Positions 52,149 to 61,067 of a DNA stretch of 64,000 nt are shown here, piece by piece (position 1 is the first letter of the stretch; each line of letters begins with the position of its first letter). This stretch comes from Rufibacter sp. DG15C (GTDB taxonomy: Bacteria; Bacteroidota; Bacteroidia; Cytophagales; Hymenobacteraceae). The notes under the pieces were generated by a model that saw only the letters and a program-made list of their open reading frames with translations, ran no database searches and had not been told where the DNA came from. Location: assembly GCF_001577755.1 (NCBI RefSeq), contig NZ_CP010776.1, positions 1,984,001-2,048,000 of the forward strand, written 5' to 3'. The translations under genes were made by a program, and so were the position numbers.

Positions 52149-53279
52149 ATGAAAAAGCAATTACTCACTGTCCTTACGCTAGCTACTTTACTAACGGCTT
52201 GCGGTGGAGAAAAAGATAAAACTGCCCAACTGGCAGACCTTAAGAAACAACAAGCAGACATCACCAGCCAGATTGCCACGCTAGAAGGTGAGCTGCAGAA
52301 AGAAGGCAAAGGCACGGCACCTGTAGCAGCGGCCGTTCCGGTATCTGTGGTGAAAGTTCAGCCAGAGACCTTTAGGCATTACCTGGAGGTGCAAGGCAAG
52401 GTAGACTTTGACCAAAACGTGATGGTGAGTGCCAAGATGCCGGGCGTCTTGACCAGCGTGCGCGTGGTGCGCGGTGACAAAGTAGGCAAAGGCCAGACCC
52501 TGGCCACCATTGACGCCAGCGTCCTGGACCAGCAGATTGCCGCCCTTCGGCCTAACCTGGATTTGGCCCGCACAGTGTTCCAGAAGCAGAAAAACCTTTG
52601 GGAGCAGAAGATTGGCACCGAGATCCAGTACCTGACGGCCAAAAACAATGTGCAGAGCCTGGAGCGCCAGATTGCCGCCATGCAGGAAACCAAAGCCCAG
52701 TACACCATCAAATCGCCTATCTCTGGCGAGGTGGATGAGGTAATCCCTAAAGCAGGTGAAGCAGTGTCACCGGGTATTGGCATCATTAGAGTGGTGAATG
52801 CTAATAGCGGTAAAATTGTGGCAGACGTGTCTGAGGCCTACGCGTCCCAGATCAAAGAAGGAGATGAGGCCATGGTCTTGTTCCCAGACATCAATACAGA
52901 AGTAGCCACAACCGTGAGAGTGGTTGGTAAAAACATCAACCCCAGCACCCGCGCCTTTACAGTAGAGTTGGGCGTGAAGGAAAGTGACCGCGGCAAGGTA
53001 AAGCTAAGCCCTAACATGGTGGCCGTGGTGCGCATCCAGGACTATGTGAAAGAAGGAGCCTTGGTGCTGCCAGTAAACCTGGTGCAAAAAGATGAGCAGG
53101 GCAGCTTTGTGTACGTGGTAGAGCAAAAGGGCAACCAACGCGTGGCCACTAAACGCAACATTACGGTGGGTACCACTTATGCTGGCAAGATTGAAGTGTT
53201 GACCGGTCTTACTGCCAATGACCAGGTGATTAGTGCTGGTGCGCAGAATCTGAACCCAGGGCAAGCAGTAAGTTTCTAA
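52149..53279 (+). CDS. RND efflux periplasmic adaptor (HlyD/AcrA family lipoprotein)
   Basis: 376 residues. Lipoprotein signal MKKQLLTVLTLATLLTACGG with Cys ~18; short coiled coil (LADLKKQQADITSQIATLEG); barrel-sandwich hybrid halves (VMVSAKMPGVLTSVRVVRGD, KVGKGQTLATID; YTIKSPISGEVDEVIPKAGE), a helical hairpin between them, then beta-barrel and membrane-proximal domains (NPSTRAFTVELGVKESDRGK, VLTGLTANDQVISAGAQNLN). Links the inner-membrane pump to TolC. 42 bases after the TolC-like gene and 59 before the pump gene. Confidence 0.95.
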   Translation: MKKQLLTVLTLATLLTACGGEKDKTAQLADLKKQQADITSQIATLEGELQKEGKGTAPVAAAVPVSVVKVQPETFRHYLEVQGKVDFDQNVMVSAKMPGVLTSVRVVRGDKVGKGQTLATIDASVLDQQIAALRPNLDLARTVFQKQKNLWEQKIGTEIQYLTAKNNVQSLERQIAAMQETKAQYTIKSPISGEVDEVIPKAGEAVSPGIGIIRVVNANSGKIVADVSEAYASQIKEGDEAMVLFPDINTEVATTVRVVGKNINPSTRAFTVELGVKESDRGKVKLSPNMVAVVRIQDYVKEGALVLPVNLVQKDEQGSFVYVVEQKGNQRVATKRNITVGTTYAGKIEVLTGLTANDQVISAGAQNLNPGQAVSF

Positions 53280-53338
53280 GCAGAAAGAAGATAAAGCAAT
53301 TGGCGCACGCCAAAGGCAGACTTTAAAATTCCAACAGA

Positions 53339-56300
53339 ATGGAACAATCAAATAGAATTAAGGAATTCAAGCCCACCAGTTGGTCTATTGATAACCGAAC
53401 CAGCATTTACATCATCACCTTGATTATTTCGCTGGCGGGTATCTTGGCCTACAACCGCTTGCAGAAAGAGAACTTCCCAGACATTGTGATCCCTACCATG
53501 ATCGTGACCACTGTGTACCCCGGTACCTCGCCGTCTGACATGGAGAACCTAGTAACGCGCCCCATTGAAAAGCAGATCAAGTCGCTGTCTGGAGTGAAGA
53601 AAGTGACCTCTACCTCTATGCAGGACTTTGCCATGATCAACGTGGAATTCAACACAGACGTGGACGTGGAAGTGGGCAAGCAGCGCGTGAAAGACGCGGT
53701 AGACAAAGCCAAAACCGACTTGCCGACCGACTTGCCGCAGGCACCCAATGTGCAGGAGATCAGCTTCTCAGAAATGCCCATCATGTACGTCAACCTATCG
53801 GGAAATTTCAGTGCAGAGCGCTTAAAGACCTTCGCTGAGGATCTGCAGGACCGCATTGAGGCCCTGCCAGAGATTACCCGCGTAGACATTGTAGGGGCGC
53901 TGGAGCAGGAAGTGCAAATCAACGTGGACATGTATAAAATGCAGGCCGCCAAAGTCACCTTCGGGGATATTGAGCGCGCCATTGCCTTAGAAAACATGAC
54001 CATTTCTGGCGGTACTGTGCGTGTAGGCGAAATGAAGCGTGCCGTGCGCGTGGTAGGCCAATACACTGACCCTACCGCCATTGGCGACATTGTAGTAAAA
54101 TCACTGACTGGTGCTAACATCTATTTAAGAGACATTGCCCAAGTAGTAGACACCTTTGAGGAACGCGAAAGCTTTGCCCGCCTGGACAATGAGCCGGTTA
54201 TCACCTTGAACGTGGTAAAACGCAGCGGTGAGAACTTGATTGAAGCCTCAGACAAGATCAATGAGATCATCAAGCAGACGCACGGTAACCAACTACCCAA
54301 AGATCTGAAGATTACGGTCACCGGTGACCAGTCTACCAGCACCCGTCACTCCTTGAATGACTTGATCAACACCATCATCATCGGGTTTATTTTGGTGACT
54401 TTGATCTTGATGTTCTTCATGGGAACCACCAACGCTTTATTCGTGGGCTTGTCGGTGCCTATCTCCATGTTCCTGGCCTTCTTAGTGATGCCTATGTTGG
54501 GCTTCTCCCTGAACATGATTGTATTGTTTTCCTTCTTACTGGCCCTGGGGATTGTGGTAGATGATGCCATTGTGGTGATTGAGAACACGCATCGCATTCT
54601 GCACCAGACGCATTGGAACATCTTTAAATCAGCTAAAGCAGCAGCAGGGGAGGTATTTATTCCTGTACTGGCAGGTACTTTGACGACGGTAGCGCCTTTC
54701 TTGCCGCTGGCATTCTGGCCGGGCATCATTGGTAAGTTCATGTTCTACCTGCCCATCACCTTGATCTTGACTTTGATGGCGTCCTTGATTGTGGCCTTCA
54801 TCATTAACCCGGTGTTTGCGGTTTCCTTCATGGACCGCGGCGATGTGAAAGACCCCGCTAAGGAGAGAAGAACATTTATGCTTTCCATGATCATCATGGG
54901 TACTGTTGCTCTGGCGGCGTACGCTCTCGGGTCTATGGGCATCGGGAACCTGGTAGTAGTCATCATGATCTTTGTGGCCCTGAACAAGTTTGTGTTCACC
55001 GGCTGGATCAACAAATTCCAGTCAACTGTGCTGCCGGCCTTTATGACGCGCTATGAGAATTCACTGCGCTGGATGCTGGTTGGCAAGCGCCCGTACGGCG
55101 TGGTCGCCTTTGTGGTGGGCTTGTTGTTCTTATCATTTGTGGTGACGGCCATCCGATCTCCCAAAGTGGTGTTCTTCCCAGACGGCGACCCTAACTTTGT
55201 GTACACCTACATCAACATGCCTATTGGGACGGACCAGTCGGTAACGGACTCTGTGACTAAGATTGTGGAGCAGCGCGTGCATAAAGTGGTAGGCAAGAAC
55301 AACCCGAACGTAGAGTCCATCATCTCTAACGTAGCCATTGGCGCTGGTGACCCTAACAGTCCAAGCATCCAGGCCGAATCTAACAAAGGCAAGGTAACCG
55401 TAGCATTTGTGGACTACCAATACCGCGAGCCCGGCATTAGCACCAACATGTACCTAGACAAAGTGCGTGAAGCCGTCAAAGGCATTCCAGGTGCTGAAAT
55501 CACGGTAGAGAAAGAGCAGAACGGCCCGCCGGTAGGTAAAGCGATTGTGGTAGAAGTAGCCGGCGAAGACTTCCAAGGCTTGATTGCCCTCTCTAAGCAA
55601 GTAGAAAACTATTTAGATTCTGCCCAGATTGCCGGTATTGAAGACCTGCGCACCGACTTGCAGGACCAAAATCCTGAGATTACCATTGAGATTGACCGCG
55701 TACGCGCCAACCGCGAAGGACTGAGCACGGCTCAGATTGGTTCTGAGATCAGAACAGCCATCTTCGGGAAGGAAGCTTCTAAGTTTAAGAAAGACGAGGA
55801 CGAGTACCCAATCCAAGTGCGCTACTCTGAACTGTACCGCAAGAACATTGACCAGTTGCAGAACATGGTGCTTACGTTTAGGGATGCGTCTGGAGCAGTG
55901 CGCCAGGTGCCGGTTTCGGCGGTAGCCAACGTGAAATACTCTACCACCTACGGCGGTATCAAGCGCAAGAACCTGAAGCGCGTGATCACGCTTTCCTCTA
56001 ACGTGCTGGGCGGTTACAACAACAATGAAGTGGTGGCCAATATCCAGTCTGCGTTGACCCGTTTCAATGCGCCAGAGGGCTATGAGATTAGAATGGGCGG
56101 GGAGCAAGAGGACCAACAAGAGACCATGGACTTCTTGGGATTGGCCGGAATGGCCGCCCTGGGGCTTATTTTCTTGATTCTGGTGACGCAGTTTAACTCG
56201 GTGTCTAAGCCCCTCATTATTTTGTCAGAAATTATTTTCTCTGTCATAGGGGTATTGCTGGGCTTCTCTGTCTTTAATATGGACATGTCAGTGGTGATGA

Positions 56301-56734
56301 CCGGTATTGGTATCATTGCGCTGGCAGGGATTGTGGTGAAGAACGGCATTTTGCTGGTTGAATTCACCGATGTGCTACGTGACCAGGGCATGGAATTGAA
56401 GGAAGCCATTGTGATGGCGGGCAAAACCCGACTGAACCCGGTAATCCTGACCGCTACTGCCGCCATCTTAGGTTTGATTCCGTTGGCCATTGGCTTGAAC
56501 ATTAACTTCTTCACGCTCTTCTCTGAGTTGGATCCGCACTTCTTCTTGGGTGGTGAAAACGTGACGTTCTGGGGCCCGCTGGCCTGGACCATCATTTTCG
56601 GGTTGAGCTTCTCTACGTTCCTGACCTTGCTGGTAGTGCCTATGATGTACCTGATCAATGAGAGAATCAAAGACCGGGTGCTCCCTAAGCGCAAGCAGCA
56701 GAAACATGCCGCCGTACCTGTTGTGACTCATTAG
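53339..56734 (+). CDS. RND-family inner-membrane efflux pump (AcrB/MMPL superfamily)
   Basis: 1131 residues. First membrane helix IYIITLIISLAGILAYNRLQ, then a periplasmic porter domain (FPDIVIPTMIVTTVYPGTSP, SDMENLVTRPIEKQI), six membrane helices from ~340 including the proton-relay Asp pair in LALGIVVDDAIVVIENTHRI (TM4), a second porter domain, and the second six-helix bundle (~920-1110) with GIIALAGIVVKNGILLVEFT. It is somewhat longer than AcrB (1049); a Bacteroidetes-style extra hydrophobic insert occurs at ~520-570 (MIIMGTVALAAYALGSMGIG). Substrate unknown. Confidence 0.95.
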   Translation: MEQSNRIKEFKPTSWSIDNRTSIYIITLIISLAGILAYNRLQKENFPDIVIPTMIVTTVYPGTSPSDMENLVTRPIEKQIKSLSGVKKVTSTSMQDFAMINVEFNTDVDVEVGKQRVKDAVDKAKTDLPTDLPQAPNVQEISFSEMPIMYVNLSGNFSAERLKTFAEDLQDRIEALPEITRVDIVGALEQEVQINVDMYKMQAAKVTFGDIERAIALENMTISGGTVRVGEMKRAVRVVGQYTDPTAIGDIVVKSLTGANIYLRDIAQVVDTFEERESFARLDNEPVITLNVVKRSGENLIEASDKINEIIKQTHGNQLPKDLKITVTGDQSTSTRHSLNDLINTIIIGFILVTLILMFFMGTTNALFVGLSVPISMFLAFLVMPMLGFSLNMIVLFSFLLALGIVVDDAIVVIENTHRILHQTHWNIFKSAKAAAGEVFIPVLAGTLTTVAPFLPLAFWPGIIGKFMFYLPITLILTLMASLIVAFIINPVFAVSFMDRGDVKDPAKERRTFMLSMIIMGTVALAAYALGSMGIGNLVVVIMIFVALNKFVFTGWINKFQSTVLPAFMTRYENSLRWMLVGKRPYGVVAFVVGLLFLSFVVTAIRSPKVVFFPDGDPNFVYTYINMPIGTDQSVTDSVTKIVEQRVHKVVGKNNPNVESIISNVAIGAGDPNSPSIQAESNKGKVTVAFVDYQYREPGISTNMYLDKVREAVKGIPGAEITVEKEQNGPPVGKAIVVEVAGEDFQGLIALSKQVENYLDSAQIAGIEDLRTDLQDQNPEITIEIDRVRANREGLSTAQIGSEIRTAIFGKEASKFKKDEDEYPIQVRYSELYRKNIDQLQNMVLTFRDASGAVRQVPVSAVANVKYSTTYGGIKRKNLKRVITLSSNVLGGYNNNEVVANIQSALTRFNAPEGYEIRMGGEQEDQQETMDFLGLAGMAALGLIFLILVTQFNSVSKPLIILSEIIFSVIGVLLGFSVFNMDMSVVMTGIGIIALAGIVVKNGILLVEFTDVLRDQGMELKEAIVMAGKTRLNPVILTATAAILGLIPLAIGLNINFFTLFSELDPHFFLGGENVTFWGPLAWTIIFGLSFSTFLTLLVVPMMYLINERIKDRVLPKRKQQKHAAVPVVTH

Positions 56735-56754
56735 TATTTTAAGTTTTTACCCCT

Positions 56755-57012
56755 ATGATAACTGCTACATCACCTTCTATTGCCAAAGAGGTAGTTAAAA
56801 TCATCAGCAAGACCAAAGAGATTCAACCGTCGCGTTTACGGGAGACGTCCAACCTGAGCAAGGAGTTTGGGTTTGACACCGTAGACGTGGTAGATATAAT
56901 TATTCAGCTGGAGAAGAGCTTCAAGATTGTGATTCCAGATGAGGTGCCTTTGAACACGGTAGGTGATTTTGTAGAATTTGTCTCTACGCACACCATCCGG
57001 CAGGCAAGCTAG
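56755..57012 (+). CDS. Acyl-carrier-protein-like protein lacking the usual serine
   Basis: 85 residues with the four-helix ACP pattern (VVKIISKTKEIQPSRLRETS, LSKEFGFDTVDVVDIIIQLE, KSFKIVIPDEVPLNTVGDFV). In normal ACPs the phosphopantetheine is attached to Ser in DSL; here the place reads D-T-V, Thr for Ser. The gene follows the RND pump by 20 bases and precedes a strong terminator, so it is the last gene of the efflux operon. It may be non-prosthetic, or carry a role other than fatty acid synthesis; no chain-loading partner is nearby. Confidence 0.8.
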   Translation: MITATSPSIAKEVVKIISKTKEIQPSRLRETSNLSKEFGFDTVDVVDIIIQLEKSFKIVIPDEVPLNTVGDFVEFVSTHTIRQAS

Positions 57013-57043
57013 ATTTTACATTTTAATTGCTCATTTAAAACGC

Positions 57044-57076
57044 AGAAAGGCCAGGGGATTTTCCCCTGGCCTTTCT
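57044..57076 (+). terminator. Rho-independent terminator of the efflux operon
   Basis: Perfect 15-bp stem (AGAAAGGCCAGGGGA and inverse) with a 3-base loop, then TTTTCG, 31 bases past the ACP-like stop. IPR copy 13 follows immediately. Confidence 0.92.
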
Positions 57077-57080
57077 TTTT

Positions 57081-57119
57081 CGTTCTTGGGTCGTTTTCTA
57101 GAAACGAGGCCAAAAACGA
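57081..57119. repeat. Intergenic palindromic repeat (IPR), copy 13
   Basis: CGTTCTTGGGTCG and GAGGCCAAAAACG around TTTTCTAGAAAC. It adjoins the strong terminator of the efflux operon, so at this site a terminating role for the repeat would be redundant. Confidence 0.85.
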
Positions 57120-57621
57120 CATAATTGTTAATTGCCGGTTGTTGATTGTTTTACCTGCTGGTGTAAACACCCCCCTTCGCCCCCCTCAATGGGGGAATCC
57201 AAATAGCAAAGGCCTCTGCTACTGGCACCTGATCCAGTCTTTCCGACGAGTCGCCTAAGCAGGTTGCCGCCTCTGGCAGGACTGCGTTCATGCCACAGCA
57301 AGAGAAGTTGAACTGGTAACGGCGGCCCCTATGCAAAGGAGGCAAACTGGTACAGCGCGAGGCGGGAAGACGGGGCCCCGCGGCCGCGAGCGCTTGGCGG
57401 ACAAGATGAAACGAGGCGGCATAAAGGCACTGGAGGGAAGAGCCTTCTCTAGGAATAGCCAACGGGAATGCACAAAGAGGATAGTTGAAAGAGTCTTCGT
57501 TAGATCATTAGGCGGTGCTCAGGATGACTGGGAATGGGCAGGCTGCCTACAGAGTTGTTGAAGGTAACACCGACAACTGTGCGAAGTTATCTAGACAGAA
57601 TCAGGCCTTTCACTAATTCTC
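57120..57621. other. Intergenic region (about 500 bp)
   Basis: Contains the second copy of the 43-bp repeat (57157-57199) and GC-rich sequence of unclear origin. Reading frames here are short and without protein character, so no gene is called. Confidence 0.45.
57157..57199. repeat. Second interspersed repeat, copy B
   Basis: GCTGGTGTAAACACCCC followed by CCCCTCAATGGGGG, matching 46744-46786 at 37 of 43 bases. Confidence 0.65.
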
Positions 57622-57660
57622 TGTTTTTCGCCTCATTTCCTGAAAACAAGCCAAAAACGA
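57622..57660. repeat. Intergenic palindromic repeat (IPR), copy 14
   Basis: TGTTTTTCGCCTC and CAAGCCAAAAACGA around ATTTCCTGAAAA. Ends 4 bases before the stop codon of the metallopeptidase gene on the minus strand. Confidence 0.85.
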
Positions 57661-57664
57661 ATTC

Positions 57665-58417
57665 CTAAAACTGCTGAAGCCTATAATTCTTCAACTCCTT
57701 GTCCAAGCCTTTAGCGTCTCCGCTGATCTTGTCCAGCAAAGCCCAGAAGCGCGGACCGTGGTTTTTCTCAATGGTGTGCGCCAGCTCATGCAAGATTACA
57801 TAGTCACAGAGGTGCTGCGGCAGGCGCATGAGGTGCAGGTTCAGATTAATGTTATTAGTAGACGAGCAGCTTCCCCAGCGGGTCTTGGCGCTTTTAATCA
57901 CCACCTTTTGGTAAGAGAAATTAAACTGACTGGCCCAGAAAGCCACGCGCTCGGGTAGGTAGCGCTTGGCCTCCAGCCTGAGCGTCTGCTCCACGGCGGA
58001 CTTAATATACGATTGCACCTCTGGATGGTCCCAAGAAAGATGCTCTGGGTACTGTACCTGTAGTTGACCGTCTTTCAGTTTGCTTTTAAGTTGCGACAAG
58101 GTGTGCGGTTGCAGGTGCAACTGGTGGTAACGGGTCTTGAAAGGCTCTTCGGGAGTGAACAGAAAGGGCTTGGGCTGGTGCTTCTCCAGGTTGGTCAAAT
58201 GCTTTTGAATCCAGGCGGTTTTCTCTTGTACAAAAGCTTCTGCCTGCGCCAGGGTGGCGCGCTTGGGCATGGTCACTTTCACACCCTGTCCCGGCCTGAT
58301 GCTAATGCGCACAAACCTAGCAGTGGCGCTGGACACAAAGGTCACCTTGCCAATGGGGGCTATCTCTTTCTCCAGAATCTCTGCTGCGGCGGCAGTGGGG
58401 CGCTTCTTCCTTTCCAT
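57665..58417 (-). CDS. YgjP/SprT-like zinc metallopeptidase (DUF45, M48-type)
   Basis: 250 residues from the ATG at 58417 (MERKKRPTAAAAEILEKEIA); the open frame to 58498 adds a prefix that does not fit the family. An N-terminal beta-rich domain (VRISIRPGQGVKVTMPKRAT, EAFVQEKTAWIQKHL) leads to the zincin core KTRWGSCSSTNNINLNLHLM and VILHELAHTIEKNHGPRFW, with HELAH as zinc site and the later His (NHGPRFW) as third ligand. Substrate unknown. In many genomes it sits beside restriction genes; not so here. Confidence 0.88.
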   Translation of the reverse strand: MERKKRPTAAAAEILEKEIAPIGKVTFVSSATARFVRISIRPGQGVKVTMPKRATLAQAEAFVQEKTAWIQKHLTNLEKHQPKPFLFTPEEPFKTRYHQLHLQPHTLSQLKSKLKDGQLQVQYPEHLSWDHPEVQSYIKSAVEQTLRLEAKRYLPERVAFWASQFNFSYQKVVIKSAKTRWGSCSSTNNINLNLHLMRLPQHLCDYVILHELAHTIEKNHGPRFWALLDKISGDAKGLDKELKNYRLQQF

Positions 58418-58500
58418 ACACAAATCTTGTCTGCAAAGATACCGCTTAGCGGGGTAATTCCTTTGATAAAGCAAAAGGAGGTACTGCTTTACAGCCATAA

Positions 58501-58530
58501 AAAAAGCGCCTCTGGTGGGAGGCGCTTTTT
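58501..58530 (-). terminator. Terminator of the DUF1232 gene
   Basis: 12-bp stem (AAAAAGCGCCTC and inverse), 6-base TGGTGG loop. On the minus strand the stem ends in TTTTT followed by TATGG. Lies 19 bases past the stop at 58550. Confidence 0.88.
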
Positions 58531-58549
58531 CTGATAAAGTATTTAGCTC

Positions 58550-59392
58550 TTAGCGTACGTTACCGCCGTGGTCCATGTCATCACGGTTGCTGCTGGGGAC
58601 GCGGGTGCTGTCTGTGGTAGAGGCGCGTACGTTGGTTTCGCCGTAGCCAGAAGGCACGCCATGGTCTGTGGGCTCTGCGTCATGCGTGGCCGTAGGGTCA
58701 ATCTCTGAAATAGGCGTTCCTTCTACGCCGTGTAGCTCTGTTACCGGCGTAGCGTTTTGCGGAGGGATGGCTCCGCCGGTAGAAAGGCCATGGCCTCCTT
58801 GTGAGGGGCTGTTGCCCGGACCCGAAGATCCCAATCCGCTGCTAGAGGGTTTTGTCTCACGGCTTCCGCTGTACTGGCCGGCTGGCTCGTCTTCGTATTT
58901 AGCCGTGTGCGCCGATGTGTCTACCGTCAATTCATGCTGGGCTGTGCTGCCGTGCGTGTCTGTGTTTCTGTATTGGTTGCTGCCTTCCCAGGCTTGGAAC
59001 TTGTCTAGCTCTCCTTTGATGCTGGTCATGAACCAGGCCAATAGGCTAATGTCATCTAAGAAGCCCACCACCGGCAGCCAGTCTGGAATAATGTCAATGG
59101 GCATCAAGAAGTAAATGATCACCGCTACGCCGCCTACAATGGTGCGGGTGGGCAGGCCGTGGTATTCACCGCCCACGGCGGCTTTTATCAAGCGGCCTAG
59201 GGTCATGAGGCTTTCAAACGCTTCGCCGGCAATGGTGCCTACGTCTTTTTTCTCTGTGGCCTTCTGGTAGGCATCGTTCAATAGGTCCTTCACTCGGGAC
59301 GGCTGCTTGAGGTACTCTTCGGCTTTGGTGAGAATGCGCTTGAACAGGGGAGACTCTGAAACGTTCTTGTGGTCTTGGTTCTGGTTATTCAT
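58550..59392 (-). CDS. DUF1232 (YkvA-like) membrane protein with long disordered tail
   Basis: 280 residues. Residues ~1-85 are helical and charged; ~85-140 hold the DUF1232 core (GGVAVIIYFLMPIDIIPDWL, PVVGFLDDISLLAWFMTSIK), with the family's PxDxIPD..P..G..DD pattern. The last ~130 residues are rich in Gly, Ser, Thr, Pro and acidic residues (SSGLGSSGPGNSPSQGGHGL) and probably disordered. Family function is unknown. A strong terminator follows. Confidence 0.88.
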   Translation of the reverse strand: MNNQNQDHKNVSESPLFKRILTKAEEYLKQPSRVKDLLNDAYQKATEKKDVGTIAGEAFESLMTLGRLIKAAVGGEYHGLPTRTIVGGVAVIIYFLMPIDIIPDWLPVVGFLDDISLLAWFMTSIKGELDKFQAWEGSNQYRNTDTHGSTAQHELTVDTSAHTAKYEDEPAGQYSGSRETKPSSSGLGSSGPGNSPSQGGHGLSTGGAIPPQNATPVTELHGVEGTPISEIDPTATHDAEPTDHGVPSGYGETNVRASTTDSTRVPSSNRDDMDHGGNVR

Positions 59393-59581
59393 AGTGCTAG
59401 ATGGTATCTATTCTTTAGTACTGGTAAAACCGCTGTGGCTTGCCGCCGCGAAATAACGAAAATTCAGGCAGCTTCTCTGTGCAGGAATGCATGACAAAGA
59501 GTTGGTGAAACGCCCGAGGCGCGGCAATACTTGGCTATACTGCTTTGCCCATAAATAGTTAAGCCCAGATATACAGTTATT

Positions 59582-59621
59582 CGGTTTTTGGCCTGATTTC
59601 TGGAAAACGGGCCAAAAACGG
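59582..59621. repeat. Intergenic palindromic repeat (IPR), copy 15
   Basis: CGGTTTTTGGCCTG and GGGCCAAAAACGG around ATTTCTGGAAAAC, located 11 bases past the terminator of the NlpC/P60 gene. Confidence 0.85.
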
Positions 59622-59632
59622 ATTTGCTGCCA

Positions 59633-59671
59633 AACAGAAAGGCCAACCCTGTAGAGGCTGGCCTTTCTGTT
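59633..59671 (-). terminator. Terminator of the NlpC/P60 gene
   Basis: 13-bp stem (AACAGAAAGGCCA and inverse) with a 13-base loop, 18 bases past the stop at 59690. Confidence 0.85.
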
Positions 59672-59689
59672 ATGTGCTAGACTGCTGGC

Positions 59690-60340
59690 TTAGATGGCTC
59701 TGCCGGCTGCGTAAAAGTATTTCTTGTAATAGGCTGAGTTCAACGAGTTGATCATCACGCCGCCGCGCGAGGCAGAATGGATGAACTTACCGTCTTTCAG
59801 GTAAATGCCTACGTGGTAGATGGGTTGGCCCGGTCCGCGGCGGAAGAATACTAGGTCACCGGTATTCATGGTGGCCTTGGCCACGCGCTTTACCTGGGTG
59901 AACATAGACCGCGAGCTGTGGGTGAGGGTGATGCCGTACACTTGCTTGAATACGTTAGAGACAAAGCCAGAGCAGTCAGTGCCTTTTTTGGTGCTTCCGC
60001 CTGAACGGTATGGGGTGCCTATCCAGTCGGTGACGGTTTTCAGAAGCGCTTGGTCTTCTTGGTAATCCAGTTTAAGGCCCAGGGTCTGGGAGTAGTAGCT
60101 GTAGAAAAGAGAGTCTTTTAGAGTAAGGACTTTGCCGGTCTTCACTTCTGTGCCAACGGCTGCAACAGTAGCTTCAGAAGCTAGATTGTTGTTCTCTAGA
60201 ACCCATTCTGTCATCATCTCCTCTTGGGTAGTGACAGATGCCTGGTTGTAGGTATTAGCAGTTGAGGACTGGGCCTCGTAAAAGAATGATAAGAAAGATG
60301 CTGTTACTGCTAGGGCAGAAATGATGTAATTTTTCATCAT
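59690..60340 (-). CDS. NlpC/P60 family cell-wall peptidase
   Basis: 216 residues with a signal-like hydrophobic start (MMKNYIISALAVTASFLSFF). The C-terminal ~115 residues form the NlpC/P60 domain: WIGTPYRSGGSTKKG, DCSGFVSNVFKQVYG with catalytic Cys, MNTGDLVFFRRGPG and IYHVGIYLKDGKFIHSAS with the catalytic and third-position His. These enzymes cut peptidoglycan stem peptides. Exported to the periplasm or membrane-anchored. Confidence 0.94.
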   Translation of the reverse strand: MMKNYIISALAVTASFLSFFYEAQSSTANTYNQASVTTQEEMMTEWVLENNNLASEATVAAVGTEVKTGKVLTLKDSLFYSYYSQTLGLKLDYQEDQALLKTVTDWIGTPYRSGGSTKKGTDCSGFVSNVFKQVYGITLTHSSRSMFTQVKRVAKATMNTGDLVFFRRGPGQPIYHVGIYLKDGKFIHSASRGGVMINSLNSAYYKKYFYAAGRAI

Positions 60341-60624
60341 CTGTTTTAATGGTGAAACATCAATTAGCGCCTTCTGCTATGGGCTAATTGCGGCTCTTCC
60401 AACTTTATTGCCTTCCGGCAAATGCGAAACAGGAAGAAGCCTTTTACAGTGGTTTTATCTTTTTTATGAGATATCCTACTAAAACAAAGTTAGTCCTGTA
60501 ACTTTTTAAAAACAAGTACGTTTAAGGATTCTTTTATTGTATAAAAGAAGGAGAAAGGACTGGAAAGGTGCTAAAAAGTAGCATAAAAGGCGGGAGAGCC
60601 GTATAAAGACGGCAAAACAAAGCT

Positions 60625-60963
60625 ATGGAAACAGCCTTAAAAAACATAAAAATAATTGAGAACTCCCTGTTTGCCCGCATTGCCCGCTGGAAACTAAAGA
60701 GCCCCAACGTGGCCATGGTCTTAGGAAATTCCATCCATTTAAGCGGGGTGACCAGAGAGAACTTCCTGAAGAACAAACACTGGGTGGCGCATGAGCTGTG
60801 TCACGTCAAGCAGTTTCAGGAGCACGGTTATTACCGGTTTCTGTGGCTGTATTTTTTAGAGTCTCTGAAGGTGGGCTACTATAACAATCGGTTTGAAGCA
60901 GAGGCCAGATTGGCCGGGGAGAAGCAGTGGTATTCTGCCGATGAGGAACCAAAGCTAGCATAA
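60625..60963 (+). CDS. Small zincin-like protein (HExxH motif)
   Basis: 112 residues with WVAHELCHVKQFQEHGYYRF (HELCH at ~52-56, an HExxH site) and EAEARLAGE about 40 residues later, a possible third ligand. No signal peptide. Length is too small for a typical full peptidase, but the motif is well placed and the frame is intact. It is the only gene in a ~700-base stretch and is tail-to-tail with a thioredoxin-like gene. Substrate unknown. Confidence 0.75.
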   Translation: METALKNIKIIENSLFARIARWKLKSPNVAMVLGNSIHLSGVTRENFLKNKHWVAHELCHVKQFQEHGYYRFLWLYFLESLKVGYYNNRFEAEARLAGEKQWYSADEEPKLA

Positions 60964-60990
60964 CCTTACACCATTCAACTTGCATAAACC

Positions 60991-61042
60991 AAGAGGCCGT
61001 TTTTGGGCTGTTTTCTAGAAAACAGCCCAAAAACGGCCTCTT
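60991..61042. repeat. Intergenic palindromic repeat (IPR), copy 16: perfect 52-bp palindrome
   Basis: AAGAGGCCGTTTTTGGGC then TGTTTTCT and the exact inverse: 26-bp arms without loop, centre TCTAGA. Tail-to-tail between the zincin gene (stop 60963) and the thioredoxin-like gene (stop 61068). The most intact copy in the window and a useful reference for the family. Confidence 0.95.
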
Positions 61043-61067
61043 AACTTTTAGCTACTTTATTCCTCCC

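Noticed and set aside
57151-57561. Frames in the gap before the metallopeptidase gene
   Set aside because: Low-quality, overlapping on both strands, and including the 43-bp repeat; no family resemblance.
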